A DNA stretch of 64,000 bases from positions 62,001 to 126,000 of the forward strand of contig CAIMLX010000094.1 in assembly GCA_903842455.1 (NCBI GenBank), in the 5' to 3' direction. The stretch comes from an uncultured Hyphomicrobiales bacterium (GTDB lineage: Bacteria; Pseudomonadota; Alphaproteobacteria; Rhizobiales; Devosiaceae). The notes under the pieces were generated by a model. The model ran no database searches. It saw nothing but the letters and a program-made list of their open reading frames with translations, and was not told the origin of the DNA. A program made the position numbers and the translations under genes. Below, piece by piece: positions 25,301-33,391 of the stretch (its first letter is position 1; each line of letters opens with the position of its first letter).

Positions 25301-26803
25301 ATGCCCATGCTTCTCGACGACAAGCTCTTTCTCGGCACCAGCACGCGGCCGGAATACCTGTTCCACAAATATGGCAACCGGCACGGGCTGGTGACGGGTG
25401 CGACCGGCACCGGCAAGACGGTGACGTTGCAGGTGCTGGCCGAGGGCTTTTCGGCGATCGGCGTGCCGGTGTTCGCCGCCGACATCAAGGGCGACCTCAG
25501 CGGCATGGCCGCGATGGGGGAAATGCTTGGCTGGCAGGTGAAGCGGGCCGAGGAAATCGGCTTCGACGACTATACGGCGGGCAAGTCGCCCGTGATCTTT
25601 TGGGACCTGTTCGGCAAGCAGGGGCACCCGGTTCGCACCACGGTTTCCGAGATGGGGCCGCTGCTGCTGAGCCGCATCCTCGACCTCAACGATACGCAGG
25701 AAGGCGTGCTGAACATCGCCTTCAAGTATGCCGACGATAACGGCCTGCTGCTGCTCGACCTCAAGGACCTGCGGGCGCTGCTGGTGGAAGTCGCCGGCAA
25801 TGCGCAGCAGATCTCGGTGGCCTACGGCAACGTGGCGAGCCAGAGCGTCGGCGCGGTGCAGCGGGCGCTGCTGGTGCTGGAGCAGCAGGGCGGCGACAGC
25901 TTCTTCGGCGAAAAGGCGCTGGAGATCTCCGACCTGATGCGGACGGCGCCCGATGGGAAGGGCATCGTCTCGATCCTCGCGGCGGACGAACTGATGCGCT
26001 CGCCCCGGCTCTACGCGACGTTTCTGCTGTGGCTCTTGAGCGAGTTGTTCGAGGTGCTGCCCGAAGTGGGCGACGCCGACAAGCCGCGGCTGGTGTTCTT
26101 TTTCGATGAGGCCCACCTGCTGTTCGACGATGCGCCCAAGGCGCTGGTCGACAAGGTGGAGCAGGTGGTGAAGCTGGTGCGCTCGAAGGGCGTCGGCGTC
26201 TATTTCGTGACGCAGAACCCGGTCGATATTCCCGACGCGGTGCTGGCGCAGCTGTCCAACCGGGTGCAGCACGCGCTGCGCGCCTATACGCCGAAGGAAC
26301 AGAAGGCTGTGCGGGCCGCCGCCGACTCCTTCCGCCCCAACCCGGAGTTTTCCACCGAAGAGGTGATCACCCAGATGGGGGTGGGCGAGGCGCTGGTATC
26401 GGTGCTGGAGGACAAGGGCATTCCCTCGATCGTCGGGCGGACGCTGATCCGGCCGCCCTCGGGCAAGGTTGGCCCGCTGACGCCGGAGGAGCGCCGGGCG
26501 CTGATCGTGAGTTCGCCGGTCGCCGGGCAGTACGACACCGTGATCGACCGCGAGTCGGCGTTCGAGGTGCTGCAGAAAAAGGCGAACGCTGCACAGGAAG
26601 AGGCAGCGCGGCAGAAGCATGCCGAGATGGCGGAAAAGCAGCGCGAGGCGCAGGCGCGGGCGGAGAGGGCCCCGGCGCCGCGGCGCTCGACCCGCGCTTC
26701 GCCGGTGGAGGCTGCGATGACCTCGATGGCCCGCTCGGTGGCGACGAGCCTCGGGCGGGCGCTGGTGCGCGGCATCCTCGGGAGCCTGACCCGTGGCCGC
26801 TGA
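25301..26803 (+). CDS. DUF853/YjgR family HerA-like ATPase
   Basis: A 500-residue P-loop ATPase of the YjgR/DUF853 family, relatives of HerA helicases. Walker A GATGTGKTVT lies near residue 33 and Walker B VFFFDEAHLLF near residue 266; VYFVTQNPVDIPD is a sensor-type segment. The C-terminal ~60 residues form a charged coiled coil (KKANAAQEEAARQKHAEM). I chose ATG 25301; a GTG nine bases upstream is possible. Cellular role is not established. It overlaps the next gene by 11 bases. Confidence 0.88.
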   Translation: MPMLLDDKLFLGTSTRPEYLFHKYGNRHGLVTGATGTGKTVTLQVLAEGFSAIGVPVFAADIKGDLSGMAAMGEMLGWQVKRAEEIGFDDYTAGKSPVIFWDLFGKQGHPVRTTVSEMGPLLLSRILDLNDTQEGVLNIAFKYADDNGLLLLDLKDLRALLVEVAGNAQQISVAYGNVASQSVGAVQRALLVLEQQGGDSFFGEKALEISDLMRTAPDGKGIVSILAADELMRSPRLYATFLLWLLSELFEVLPEVGDADKPRLVFFFDEAHLLFDDAPKALVDKVEQVVKLVRSKGVGVYFVTQNPVDIPDAVLAQLSNRVQHALRAYTPKEQKAVRAAADSFRPNPEFSTEEVITQMGVGEALVSVLEDKGIPSIVGRTLIRPPSGKVGPLTPEERRALIVSSPVAGQYDTVIDRESAFEVLQKKANAAQEEAARQKHAEMAEKQREAQARAERAPAPRRSTRASPVEAAMTSMARSVATSLGRALVRGILGSLTRGR

Positions 26804-27347
26804 CGCAACCCCGACCCTCGCCGTCTTCGCCTCGGACAAGGGGCCGGGCGACGCCGAGCGCGCGTCGCTGATGTCGGATGCCGGGACGATCCTGGCGCGG
26901 CACGGGGCGCGGATCGTTTGCTTGGCCGACGGGGCGCTCGAGGCGATCCCGCTGATCACGGCGGCACGGGCGGCGGGCGGCGACGTGCTGATCCTCGCCG
27001 ATGACGGCTTCGCTGCGCCGCCAGCGCTCGCCGACGTAGCGGTGGAGCGGATCGACGACCCCGAGGCACGGCTGAAGCGCATGGGCGAACTGGCGCAGGT
27101 GTTCGTCGGGCTACCGGGCTCACTCGCCTCGACCGCGACGCTCTACCGGGCCTGGGTGTGCGCGGGCGCCGGGGCGAGCCGCAAGCCGGTGGTGCTGCTG
27201 AACCGCAACCGCGCCTTCGAGGCGATGCGCGGCATGGCAGCGGATATCCTCAGCCACTCGGTGCCGCACTCTGACCGGCTGGTGACGTTCACCGACAATG
27301 TCGAGGACCTTTGGAACAAGGTGAGCTGGGCGCTGAGCTTGCGGTGA
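26793..27347 (+). CDS. LOG/SLOG-like Rossmann protein
   Basis: A 184-residue protein resembling the LOG/lysine-decarboxylase-like fold: an N-terminal strand TLAVFASDKG, a middle ADDGFAAPP, and VFVGLPGSLASTATLYRAW near residue 98, which stands where LOG proteins have PGGxGTxxE. That motif is degraded, so nucleotide-hydrolase activity is doubtful. The GTG start lies within the end of the DUF853 gene, indicating coupling to it. Possible role in sensing or binding a nucleotide; this is inference. Confidence 0.6.
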   Translation: MAADATPTLAVFASDKGPGDAERASLMSDAGTILARHGARIVCLADGALEAIPLITAARAAGGDVLILADDGFAAPPALADVAVERIDDPEARLKRMGELAQVFVGLPGSLASTATLYRAWVCAGAGASRKPVVLLNRNRAFEAMRGMAADILSHSVPHSDRLVTFTDNVEDLWNKVSWALSLR

Positions 27348-27387
27348 GACAGCCCTTCGCCCGCTGGCAAGAGCGAAGGACTGGTCG

Positions 27388-27588
27388 TCAAGCCGCCTGC
27401 GCTTCGGCACCTGTGAGGGGTGCCAATGGCCTCGGTCGACGAGCCGCAGCGGCGGGCGTCAGGGGATCGTCGTCGTCATCGTCGTCGTTGTATTTGAACC
27501 ACTGGCGCCGCTGCTGGACATGGCGCAAATTGCCAAGCTCAAGGTCTCGACTGTCATATTCGTCAGAAGGGTAGAACGTCCTGCTCAT
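27388..27588 (-). CDS. small acidic-tract protein downstream of hsp20
   Basis: A 66-residue protein beginning MSRTFYPSDEYDSRDLELGN, then a basic/aromatic stretch RRQWFKYN, a run of seven aspartates and an Ala/Pro/Arg-rich tail. ATG 27588 has GAGAGG seven bases upstream, which is why I accept it. It follows hsp20 on the same strand, after a hairpin at 27608-27629. I recognise no family. It may be a heat-inducible or read-through product of the hsp20 transcript. Confidence 0.5.
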   Translation of the reverse strand: MSRTFYPSDEYDSRDLELGNLRHVQQRRQWFKYNDDDDDDDPLTPAAAARRPRPLAPLTGAEAQAA

Positions 27589-27607
27589 CTGCCTCTCCCG
27601 CAAAATG

Positions 27608-27629
27608 CCCCCCGGCGGTTGCCGGGAGG
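27608..27629 (-). terminator. hairpin between hsp20 and downstream small gene
   Basis: On the minus strand, CCTCCCGGC-AACC-GCCGGGGGG is followed by CATTTT. It looks like a weak terminator or attenuator after hsp20, limiting expression of the 66-residue gene. Confidence 0.55.
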
Positions 27630-27652
27630 CGATTGCTCCTTAGGTCTGAAGA

Positions 27653-28132
27653 CTATGCCGCGGCCTTGGTGTCCTGCTCCAGCCGCTTCTGCGGCTGGGT
27701 GGACTCAACGCCGGTCCTTGGAGCTTCTCCGATGGCGATGCGCCGGGGCTTGAGTTGCTCGGGCACCTCGCGAACCAGATCGATCTGAAGCAGGCCGTTG
27801 TCGAGCGAGGCGCCGGTCACCTTGACGTGGTCGGCAAGGCTGAAGGTCTGCTTGAAGTTGCGATTGACCAGGCCGCGGTGAAGATAACCCTGCTGCTGCG
27901 CCTCGCTCACCTCGCGGGAGCCGCTGACAACGAGGGTAGTCCCTTCCTGGGTCAGCTCGATCTCCTCGGTCGAGAAGCCGGCAACCGCCATGCTGATGCG
28001 GTACTTGTCGTCGCCGAGCTTTTCGATGTCGTAAGGAGGCCAGTCCGGCCGGATACTGCTGTCGAGCATGTCGAACATGCGGTCGAAGCCGACGGTCGAG
28101 CGATAGAGGGGTGTGAAGTCGAAGGTTCTCAT
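27653..28132 (-). CDS. Hsp20/IbpA family small heat-shock protein
   Basis: A 159-residue small heat-shock chaperone that holds unfolding proteins in oligomers. The IbpA-type start MRTFDFTPLYRSTVGFDRMFDML is followed by the alpha-crystallin domain (YRISMAVAGFSTEEIELT to LDNGLLQIDLVREVPE). I chose ATG 28132 over the GTG six bases upstream because GGAG lies about nine bases before it. The C-terminal tail keeps a short basic/IxI-like RRIAIGE. Expression is probably controlled by the RpoH-type promoter and the ROSE-like leader described separately. Confidence 0.92.
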   Translation of the reverse strand: MRTFDFTPLYRSTVGFDRMFDMLDSSIRPDWPPYDIEKLGDDKYRISMAVAGFSTEEIELTQEGTTLVVSGSREVSEAQQQGYLHRGLVNRNFKQTFSLADHVKVTGASLDNGLLQIDLVREVPEQLKPRRIAIGEAPRTGVESTQPQKRLEQDTKAAA

Positions 28133-28226
28133 AGCCACATTCTCCGTAGAGCAACATAGATACGAGGGACGACCGGGTTGGGGCCGCCCCCATTCAGCCA
28201 GCCCTTTGCGGCGACTGGCAGAAACG
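28133..28226 (-). ncRNA. probable ROSE-type RNA thermometer in hsp20 leader
   Basis: The untranslated leader of about 90 bases ends TTGCTCTACGGAGAATG just before the start codon. TTGCT can pair with the Shine-Dalgarno GGAGA across a short loop, the arrangement of the last hairpin of ROSE elements in rhizobial small heat-shock genes. An upstream G/C-rich stem (GGGGGCGGCCCC region) is also present. The length fits the class. Structure is inferred by eye only. Confidence 0.55.
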
Positions 28227-28254
28227 ATTTAGGAGGGGTTCCTGCGACGTCAAG
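28227..28254 (-). promoter_or_regulatory. RpoH (sigma-32) type promoter of hsp20
   Basis: On the minus strand CTTGAC (28254-28249) is followed by CCTAAAT (28233-28227). CTTG-N17-CCTAAAT matches the alphaproteobacterial heat-shock consensus CTTG-N17/18-CYTATNT with one mismatch. It lies about 95 bases before the hsp20 start, giving room for the ROSE-like leader. Confidence 0.6.
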
Positions 28255-28261
28255 AGAAGGT

Positions 28262-28290
28262 ACGGCGAGTCGATGCAATCAACTCGCCGT
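28262..28290 (-). terminator. terminator hairpin after response regulator gene
   Basis: A 9-bp perfect stem ACGGCGAGT / ACTCGCCGT with an 11-base loop, 21 bases beyond the response-regulator stop and just upstream of the hsp20 promoter. There is no long T-run, so termination strength is uncertain. Confidence 0.6.
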
Positions 28291-28310
28291 GAGCAGGACA
28301 TTGGAACGGC

Positions 28311-28829
28311 TTAGTGCTGCGGCAGCGGCCGGTCCTGCGTCCACAAGGGGATGACGTTTGTGGCGCCGCCGAAGTCCGGCTTCGCTGCAGGCTTCGGCAC
28401 CATGCGCCGCAACGTCTGGTGAATCGACGTCTGCACCGCAGCGTGTTGACGCATGCGCGATTGCACGCGTTCGAGCAGGTACCTTGGCGACATCGGCTTG
28501 ACGATGACTTCGTCGATGCCGGCCTTGATGCAGAGGGTCTTGGTTTCAGGGGTGACCGAGGAGGCGAGCGCGATGACCTGGAAGTTCGGGTTCTCGATGG
28601 CGTCGTCGTCGCGCAGGTCGCGGGTGACGAGGTCGGCGCGGGCGTTCTCGGCGTCGAAGTCGGTGACGACCAGATCGACCGGGGCGATGCGCATGTAGAC
28701 GTTGAGCGCCAGCTCCGACTCGAAGGGGCGGACCCGGAAGCTCGGGACCGAGGCGAGGACCATCGTCAGAATCGAGCTCAGCGCCGGATTGGCGACGAGG
28801 ACGGCGATGGTCTTGTGCGGCTGGGCCAA
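28311..28829 (-). CDS. single-domain response regulator
   Basis: A 172-residue CheY-like receiver protein. The opening TIAVLVANPALSSILTMVL lacks the usual acidic pair, but the phosphoacceptor is present in DLVVTDFD (about residue 57) and the conserved lysine in DEVIVKPMSP (about residue 114). About 45 residues follow the receiver without a DNA-binding domain. The TTG start has GGAG nine bases upstream. No histidine kinase is adjacent, so its partner is unknown. The missing acidic pair makes normal phosphorylation uncertain. Confidence 0.75.
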   Translation of the reverse strand: MAQPHKTIAVLVANPALSSILTMVLASVPSFRVRPFESELALNVYMRIAPVDLVVTDFDAENARADLVTRDLRDDDAIENPNFQVIALASSVTPETKTLCIKAGIDEVIVKPMSPRYLLERVQSRMRQHAAVQTSIHQTLRRMVPKPAAKPDFGGATNVIPLWTQDRPLPQH

Positions 28830-28874
28830 GGCGGCGCTCCAGTGGTTAACAAAGTGTTACCATCGGAGGGCGGG

Positions 28875-28915
28875 CAGCAACAAGGCCCGGTATCGCGAAA
28901 CACCGGGCCTTGCTG
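28875..28915 (-). terminator. rho-independent terminator after sod
   Basis: A strong 11-bp stem CAAGGCCCGGT / ACCGGGCCTTG (28881-28891 with 28902-28912), flanked by further GCAG/CTGC pairing. It lies 26 bases past the superoxide dismutase stop. Confidence 0.75.
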
Positions 28916-28938
28916 CAAATAATGGTGCCTGACGAAGC

Positions 28939-29538
28939 TTACTTGGCCTCGTTGTAGAGCTTCTCGACATATTCCCAGTTGATCAGGTTGTCGACGAACG
29001 CTTCGAGGTACTTCGGGCGGGCATTGCGGTAGTCGATGTAGTAGGAGTGCTCCCACACGTCGACGCCGAGGATCGGCTTGGCGCCAGTGACGAGCGGCGA
29101 CTCGCCGTTCGGGGTCTTGGCGATGACGAGCTTGCCATCCTTGACCGCGACCCAGGCCCAGCCGGAGCCGAACTGCGTGGTGCCGGCAGCGATGAAATCG
29201 GCCTTGAACTTGTCGTAGCCACCGAGGTCGGAATCGACGGCGGCCTGCAGGCCGGCGGGCAGCGACTTGCCACCGCCATTGGGCTTCATCCAGTTCCAGA
29301 AGTGCAGGTGGTTGTAGTGCTGGCCGGCATTGTTGAAGAGGCCGGCGTTCTTGCCGTAGCTCTCCTTCACGATCTCTTCGAGGCTTTTGCCCTCGAGACC
29401 GGAGTCCTTCAGCAGGTTGTTGCCGTTGGTGACATAGGCCTGGTGGTGCTTGTCGTGGTGGTACTCGAGCGTCTCCTTGCTCATGTACGGGCCGAGAGCG
29501 TCATAGGCGTAGGGCAGGGCGGGAAGTTCGAAAGCCAT
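28939..29538 (-). CDS. sodB: superoxide dismutase (Fe/Mn)
   Basis: A 199-residue iron/manganese superoxide dismutase, which dismutates superoxide to hydrogen peroxide and oxygen. Metal ligands are visible: His in LEYHHDKHHQAYV near residue 27, His in HYNHLHFWNWM near residue 77, and Asp/His in GVDVWEHSYYIDY near residue 160. GAGWAW-type aromatic segment GSGWAWVAV is present. No signal peptide, so cytoplasmic. ATG 29538 follows a GGAGG-like stretch. It is monocistronic with its own terminator. Confidence 0.95.
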   Translation of the reverse strand: MAFELPALPYAYDALGPYMSKETLEYHHDKHHQAYVTNGNNLLKDSGLEGKSLEEIVKESYGKNAGLFNNAGQHYNHLHFWNWMKPNGGGKSLPAGLQAAVDSDLGGYDKFKADFIAAGTTQFGSGWAWVAVKDGKLVIAKTPNGESPLVTGAKPILGVDVWEHSYYIDYRNARPKYLEAFVDNLINWEYVEKLYNEAK

Positions 29539-29679
29539 TCTGGATGCCTCCTGAGGGGGTGGTCTTGAGGATGTTGGCCGCTGGGCTAAGCCGATATAGG
29601 CGCTTTGGCGTGGCGCGCCAATGACGGCTTTGGAAGGATTATGCCAAAGCGGGGGGATTGGGGGAATGAAGTGGCGGGG

Positions 29680-29951
29680 CTATTCGTCAAACAGGTCGGC
29701 GTGGCTGCCGGTTCGGATCAGGTGCAGTGCGTCGCCTTCGACGTAGTAGATGAGCAGCCAGTCAGGCTCGATATGGACATCCCGCATGCCCGACCACTCG
29801 CCTTTCAGGCGTGATCACGGTACTTCGCCGGCAGTTGTTGCTGATCGAGCAGTAGAAGTACCAAAGCTCGGAGCATTGACATGTCCTTGCCGCGCTTTTC
29901 GGCACGCTTTGCGTCTCGCCGAAACTGCGCGCCATCGACAGCCAGCAGCAT
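29680..29951 (-). pseudogene. yafQ-family toxin gene broken by a frameshift
   Basis: Read in two frames this is a complete YafQ-type mRNA interferase. Frame one gives MLLAVDGAQFRRDAKRAEKR, GKDMSMLRAL and LPAKYRDHA, then stops at 29805-29807. Frame two continues at once with LKGEWSGMRDVHIEPDW, LLIYYVEGDALHLIRTGSH and ADLFDE. The join is exactly where functional toxins read KYRDHxLKG; one base is missing near 29805-29812. The catalytic C-terminal half is therefore lost (the intact part is 48 residues). It starts one base after the RelB-like stop, in the usual antitoxin-toxin order. Confidence 0.85.
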
Positions 29952-29952
29952 C

Positions 29953-30222
29953 TCAGATGCCCAGATCCTTGAACAATTCGTCGGCGTTCTTGTAGCGCTT
30001 GACCTTGCCGGCCTTGTGATCTGCGATGGCTTTTCGCGTGGTCTTGTTGGGTACCGATACCTCGAAAGGCAACCTACCTTCCTCCGCTACGCGCAAGAAG
30101 GTGAGGCGGATCAGGTCAGACGCGCTGAGGCCCATCCGTTCCAGCGCCTCAATGGCCTTGTCCTTGGTGTCAGCGGGAATACGCGCCCGCACTACTGCAT
30201 CAGCTTCATCGCCAATCTCCAT
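29953..30222 (-). CDS. RelB/DinJ-family antitoxin
   Basis: An 89-residue RelB/DinJ-type ribbon-helix-helix antitoxin. The N-terminal DNA-binding part is visible in VVRARIPADTKDKAIEALERMG followed by LSASDLIRLTFLRV, and the C-terminal KNADELFKDLGI would wrap the toxin. Its partner gene downstream is frameshifted, so this is an orphan antitoxin that may still repress its own promoter (30231-30259) or cross-neutralise other toxins. Confidence 0.85.
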   Translation of the reverse strand: MEIGDEADAVVRARIPADTKDKAIEALERMGLSASDLIRLTFLRVAEEGRLPFEVSVPNKTTRKAIADHKAGKVKRYKNADELFKDLGI

Positions 30223-30230
30223 ACAGTAAA

Positions 30231-30259
30231 AATGTAGCGCTGATGTAGCTACACGTCAA
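30231..30259 (-). promoter_or_regulatory. relB promoter with palindromic operator
   Basis: On the minus strand TTGACG (30259-30254) and TACATT (30236-30231) are separated by 17 bases, a good sigma-70 fit. The spacer contains the perfect palindrome TGTAGCTACA (30244-30253), and TGTAGC recurs at 30233-30238, which suits a ribbon-helix-helix repressor. The -35 box overlaps the stop codon of oligopeptidase B. The predicted start site is at about 30223, leaving almost no leader before ATG 30222. Confidence 0.6.
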
Positions 30260-32337
30260 GGTTGCGCCAAACCCATGCACTGCAGCGCAAACGCATAGCT
30301 CAGCCCCGTTTCCTTCAGCGCGTCGAAGCGGCCCGAGGCGCCGCCGTGGCCGGCGCCCATGTTGGTCTTGAGATAGAGGGGTGCATCGCCGGTCTTGGTG
30401 GCGCGGAGTTTGGCGACCCACTTGGCGGGTTCCCAGTAGGTGACGCGGGGGTCGGTGAGGCCGGCGATGACGAGGAGCGGGGGGTAGGGTTTCGCTTCTA
30501 CCTGCTCGTAGGGGGCGTAGCTGGCGATGCGGTCGTAGGCGGCCTTGTCGGTGATGGGGTTGCCCCATTCGGGCCACTCGGGCGGGGTGAGGGGCAGCGT
30601 GTCGTCGAGCATGGTGTTGAGCACGTCGACGAACGGCACTTCGGCGAGGATTCCGGCCCAGAGGTCGGGGCGGAGGTTGGCGACGGCGCCCATCAGGAGG
30701 CCCCCGGCCGAACCGCCTTCGGCCACGATCCGGCCCTTTGAGGTATAGCCGAGGTCGACCAAGGTTTCGGCGGCGGCGATGAAATCGGTGAAGGTGTTGG
30801 CTTTGTGCTCGCGGCGGCCGTTGCGATACCAGGCGTAGCCCTTGTCCATGCCGCCGCGGACATGGGCGGTGGCGTAGACGACGCCGCGATCGACCAGCGA
30901 CAGCTTTGAAACCGAGAAGCCGGCGGGCATGGCGATGCCGTAGGCGCCGTAGCCGTAGAGCAGGGTGGGGGCGGTGCCGTCGAGCTTGAGGCCCTTCCTG
31001 TAAAGGAGCGTGATCGGGACCCGCTCGCCATCGGTTGCGGTGGCGAAGATGCGCTTTGTCTCGTAGTCCGCCGGGTTGTGGCCCGATGGGACGACCTGCT
31101 CCTTCAGGAGCGTGCGCTCGCCGGTGGCGAGGTCGAGGTCGTAGGTGCGCGACGGGGTGGTAGGCGACGAATAGGTGAAGCGGATGGTGGTGGTGTTAAA
31201 CTCGAAGCCGGCCGACATGCCGAGCGAGTAGGCCTCCTCGTCGAACTTCACGGTCCATTCCTTGGCGGTATCGAGGTCGCGGACCACGATGCGCGGCAGG
31301 CCCTCGAAGCGCTCGAGGCGGATGAGGTGGTGCTGGAGCAGGATGATGTCGAGGATGAGCACCCCCGGAGTGTGCGGGACCAGGTCGATCCAGTGCTCGG
31401 CATCGGGCGTGGCGACGGGCGCGGTGACGATCTTGAAGTCCTCGGCGCCGTCGGCGTTGGTGAGGATGTAGAAGGTACCGTCGCGCTCCTCGATGTCGTA
31501 TTCGCGGTCGGTGAGGCGGGGCGAGATCAGGCGCGGGGCGTCGCCAGTCTTCGTGTCGATGACCCAGAACTCGGATGTCTGGTGGTCGTGCGCGTCGATG
31601 ACGATGTGGCTTCGGCTCAGGGTTTCGTCGACGCCGACGAAGAAGCCGGGATCGGCCTCCTCGTAGATGATCTCGTCGTCGGCCTGTGGCGTGCCCATGA
31701 GGTGACGGCGGACGCGGTACGGGCGGTGGTTGTCGTCGTACTCGGTGTAATAGACGGCCGAGCTGTCGGCTGACCAGACGCCGCCACCGGCGATGTCTTC
31801 CAGCACTTCGTCGCTGTCCTTGCCGGTCGCGAGGTCGCGGAAGCGCAGGGTGTAGAACTCGCTGCCCTGCCGGTCGGCGCTCCAGGTGAGGATGCGGTGG
31901 CTCAGATCGTGGTCGCCGCCGCCGAAGCCGAAATACTCGGTGCCTTCGGCCTCGATGTTGCAGTCGAGCAGGATTTCCTCCGGGCCTCCGTCGCGGGGGG
32001 TCCGGACGAGGATGGGGTACTGCTTACCCTCTTCCATGCGCGAATTGTAGGCGAACGGGCCGTCCTTCTCGGGCAGGCCGGTGTCGTCCTCTTTGATGCG
32101 GCCGCGAATCTCGCGGTAGATCTTGTCGACCAGCGCCGCCTGCGGGTCCTCGAGCAGTTCCTTGGTGTAGGCGTTTTCGGCTTCGAGATAGGCGCGGATA
32201 TCGGCAGGGAGCGTCTCCGGCTCCTGCATCACCTGCTGCCAGTTGTCGGCGCGGAGCCAGTGGTACGGGTCCTGCCGCGTGATGCCATGGTTGGTAACGG
32301 CATGCTGGCGGCGGTCGGCGACGGGCGGAGTGGGCAT
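30256..32337 (-). CDS. ptrB: oligopeptidase B (S9A prolyl oligopeptidase family)
   Basis: A 693-residue cytosolic serine peptidase that cleaves short peptides after basic residues. An N-terminal beta-propeller (about residues 75-410) precedes the alpha/beta hydrolase domain. The catalytic triad is visible: Ser in EGGSAGGLLMG near residue 527, Asp in GLTDPRV near residue 611, His in GAGHGGASG near residue 650. The length and the HGI-x-RQDPYHWLR opening match PtrB. It stands alone; its 3' end carries the promoter of the antitoxin gene. Confidence 0.93.
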   Translation of the reverse strand: MPTPPVADRRQHAVTNHGITRQDPYHWLRADNWQQVMQEPETLPADIRAYLEAENAYTKELLEDPQAALVDKIYREIRGRIKEDDTGLPEKDGPFAYNSRMEEGKQYPILVRTPRDGGPEEILLDCNIEAEGTEYFGFGGGDHDLSHRILTWSADRQGSEFYTLRFRDLATGKDSDEVLEDIAGGGVWSADSSAVYYTEYDDNHRPYRVRRHLMGTPQADDEIIYEEADPGFFVGVDETLSRSHIVIDAHDHQTSEFWVIDTKTGDAPRLISPRLTDREYDIEERDGTFYILTNADGAEDFKIVTAPVATPDAEHWIDLVPHTPGVLILDIILLQHHLIRLERFEGLPRIVVRDLDTAKEWTVKFDEEAYSLGMSAGFEFNTTTIRFTYSSPTTPSRTYDLDLATGERTLLKEQVVPSGHNPADYETKRIFATATDGERVPITLLYRKGLKLDGTAPTLLYGYGAYGIAMPAGFSVSKLSLVDRGVVYATAHVRGGMDKGYAWYRNGRREHKANTFTDFIAAAETLVDLGYTSKGRIVAEGGSAGGLLMGAVANLRPDLWAGILAEVPFVDVLNTMLDDTLPLTPPEWPEWGNPITDKAAYDRIASYAPYEQVEAKPYPPLLVIAGLTDPRVTYWEPAKWVAKLRATKTGDAPLYLKTNMGAGHGGASGRFDALKETGLSYAFALQCMGLAQP

Positions 32338-32762
32338 ACGAAACCTCGTTTGTTGTCCGCCGTGTAGCAGGATTGGTCGGGCCGAGCGAGCCGGGCGGAT
32401 GGGGAGGGGCTGCTGGAGTCGGCGATGCGGGCGCTCAGGATCCCAGTTGCCAAGATATCCACAGATGAAGCGACCACGTTGAAAGCGGTTCTGGCCAGTC
32501 CTCCGGCGCTGCCACCTGCCACCCTGTTGCAGCCTCTGCTGGTGGTTGGAGCCTGCAGTGTCAGGCAGTTGACGAAAGTTGTAACCACTATTGCGCAGAT
32601 TGACGCAGGCGCTGAATTGGCCGGACCACTACTTCGAGAAACATAAAGTTACTCAAATGTCAGATTACAGCTGTTGCGTTCGATGCAAAATCCCCCTAGA
32701 CCACCAGTCAATGGTAAGGACTCCACGGCCTCGCCTTGACCTCCAGAACTAAAGGACCCGAA
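32338..32762. other. intergenic region between ptrB and mucR
   Basis: No convincing gene. A possible 73-codon reading exists but lacks a ribosome site and conserved features. The last 120 bases are AT-richer than their surroundings (32640-32700), fitting a MucR-type autoregulatory target and the mucR promoter; I cannot place exact boxes. Confidence 0.4.
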
Positions 32763-33188
32763 ATGACAGAACTGAATGGCGCCAGCGCCGCCGCTGACAA
32801 CGATCTCATCGATCTCAGCGCGGACATTGTCTGCGCATATGTTAGCCACAATGCGCTGAGCGTCACCGACCTGCCGCGGCTGATCGCCGATGTGCACACC
32901 GCCCTGCGCGGTCTGCAGTCGCCGGTTGCGGTGGTCGCCACCGAAGAGCAGAAGCCGGCGGTTGCCGTCCGCAAGTCGGTCGCGCCGGATTACATCATCT
33001 GCCTTGAAGACGGCAAGAAGTTCAAATCGCTGAAGCGCCACCTGCGCACGCACTACAATCTCTCGCCGGAAGAATACCGCGAGAAGTGGGGCCTGCCGAC
33101 CGACTACCCGATGGTTGCACCGAACTACTCCGCAACCCGTTCGCGCCTCGCCAAGGACAACGGCCTGGGCCGCAAGGCGCTGGCCTGA
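32763..33188 (+). CDS. mucR: MucR/Ros family transcriptional regulator
   Basis: A 141-residue zinc-finger regulator of the MucR/Ros family, a nucleoid-associated repressor of many surface, motility and cell-cycle genes in alphaproteobacteria. The DNA-binding core is clear: [18 protein letters not shown], then [18 protein letters not shown]. The zinc ligands would be the Cys in CLEDG, the Asp next to it and the two histidines RHLRTH. ATG 32763 has AAAGGA about nine bases upstream. It is monocistronic and is expected to bind AT-rich DNA, including its own upstream region. Confidence 0.93.
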   Translation: MTELNGASAAADNDLIDLSADIVCAYVSHNALSVTDLPRLIADVHTALRGLQSPVAVVATEEQKPAVAVRKSVAPDYIICLEDGKKFKSLKRHLRTHYNLSPEEYREKWGLPTDYPMVAPNYSATRSRLAKDNGLGRKALA

Positions 33189-33355
33189 TCGCCGGGCGCC
33201 GAGGGCGGGGTATTCCTGCCTGAAGCGCTGGCCAGACTGGAATGAAGCACCGGCTGCTCCCTGAACGGGGGGCGGCCGGTTCGCTTTCCGGGCCTGCTTC
33301 GCACCTGCGGCTGCTGCCTGTCCGGAAGTTATCCCCGCTGGATTCGTCGCATCGT

Positions 33356-33373
33356 ATAGGAATACTATCCTAT
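33356..33373. promoter_or_regulatory. palindrome upstream of the DnaA-C-like gene
   Basis: ATAGGA-ATACTA-TCCTAT is a perfect 6-bp inverted repeat with a 6-base centre, 19 bases before the next start codon. It overlaps the likely -10 region and is a natural operator candidate. Confidence 0.5.
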
Positions 33374-33391
33374 CACGGTGGAGGCGCAGAG

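Noticed and set aside
32425-32646. 73-codon + strand reading upstream of mucR
   Set aside because: No ribosome site, no conserved features, and it occupies the expected promoter region.
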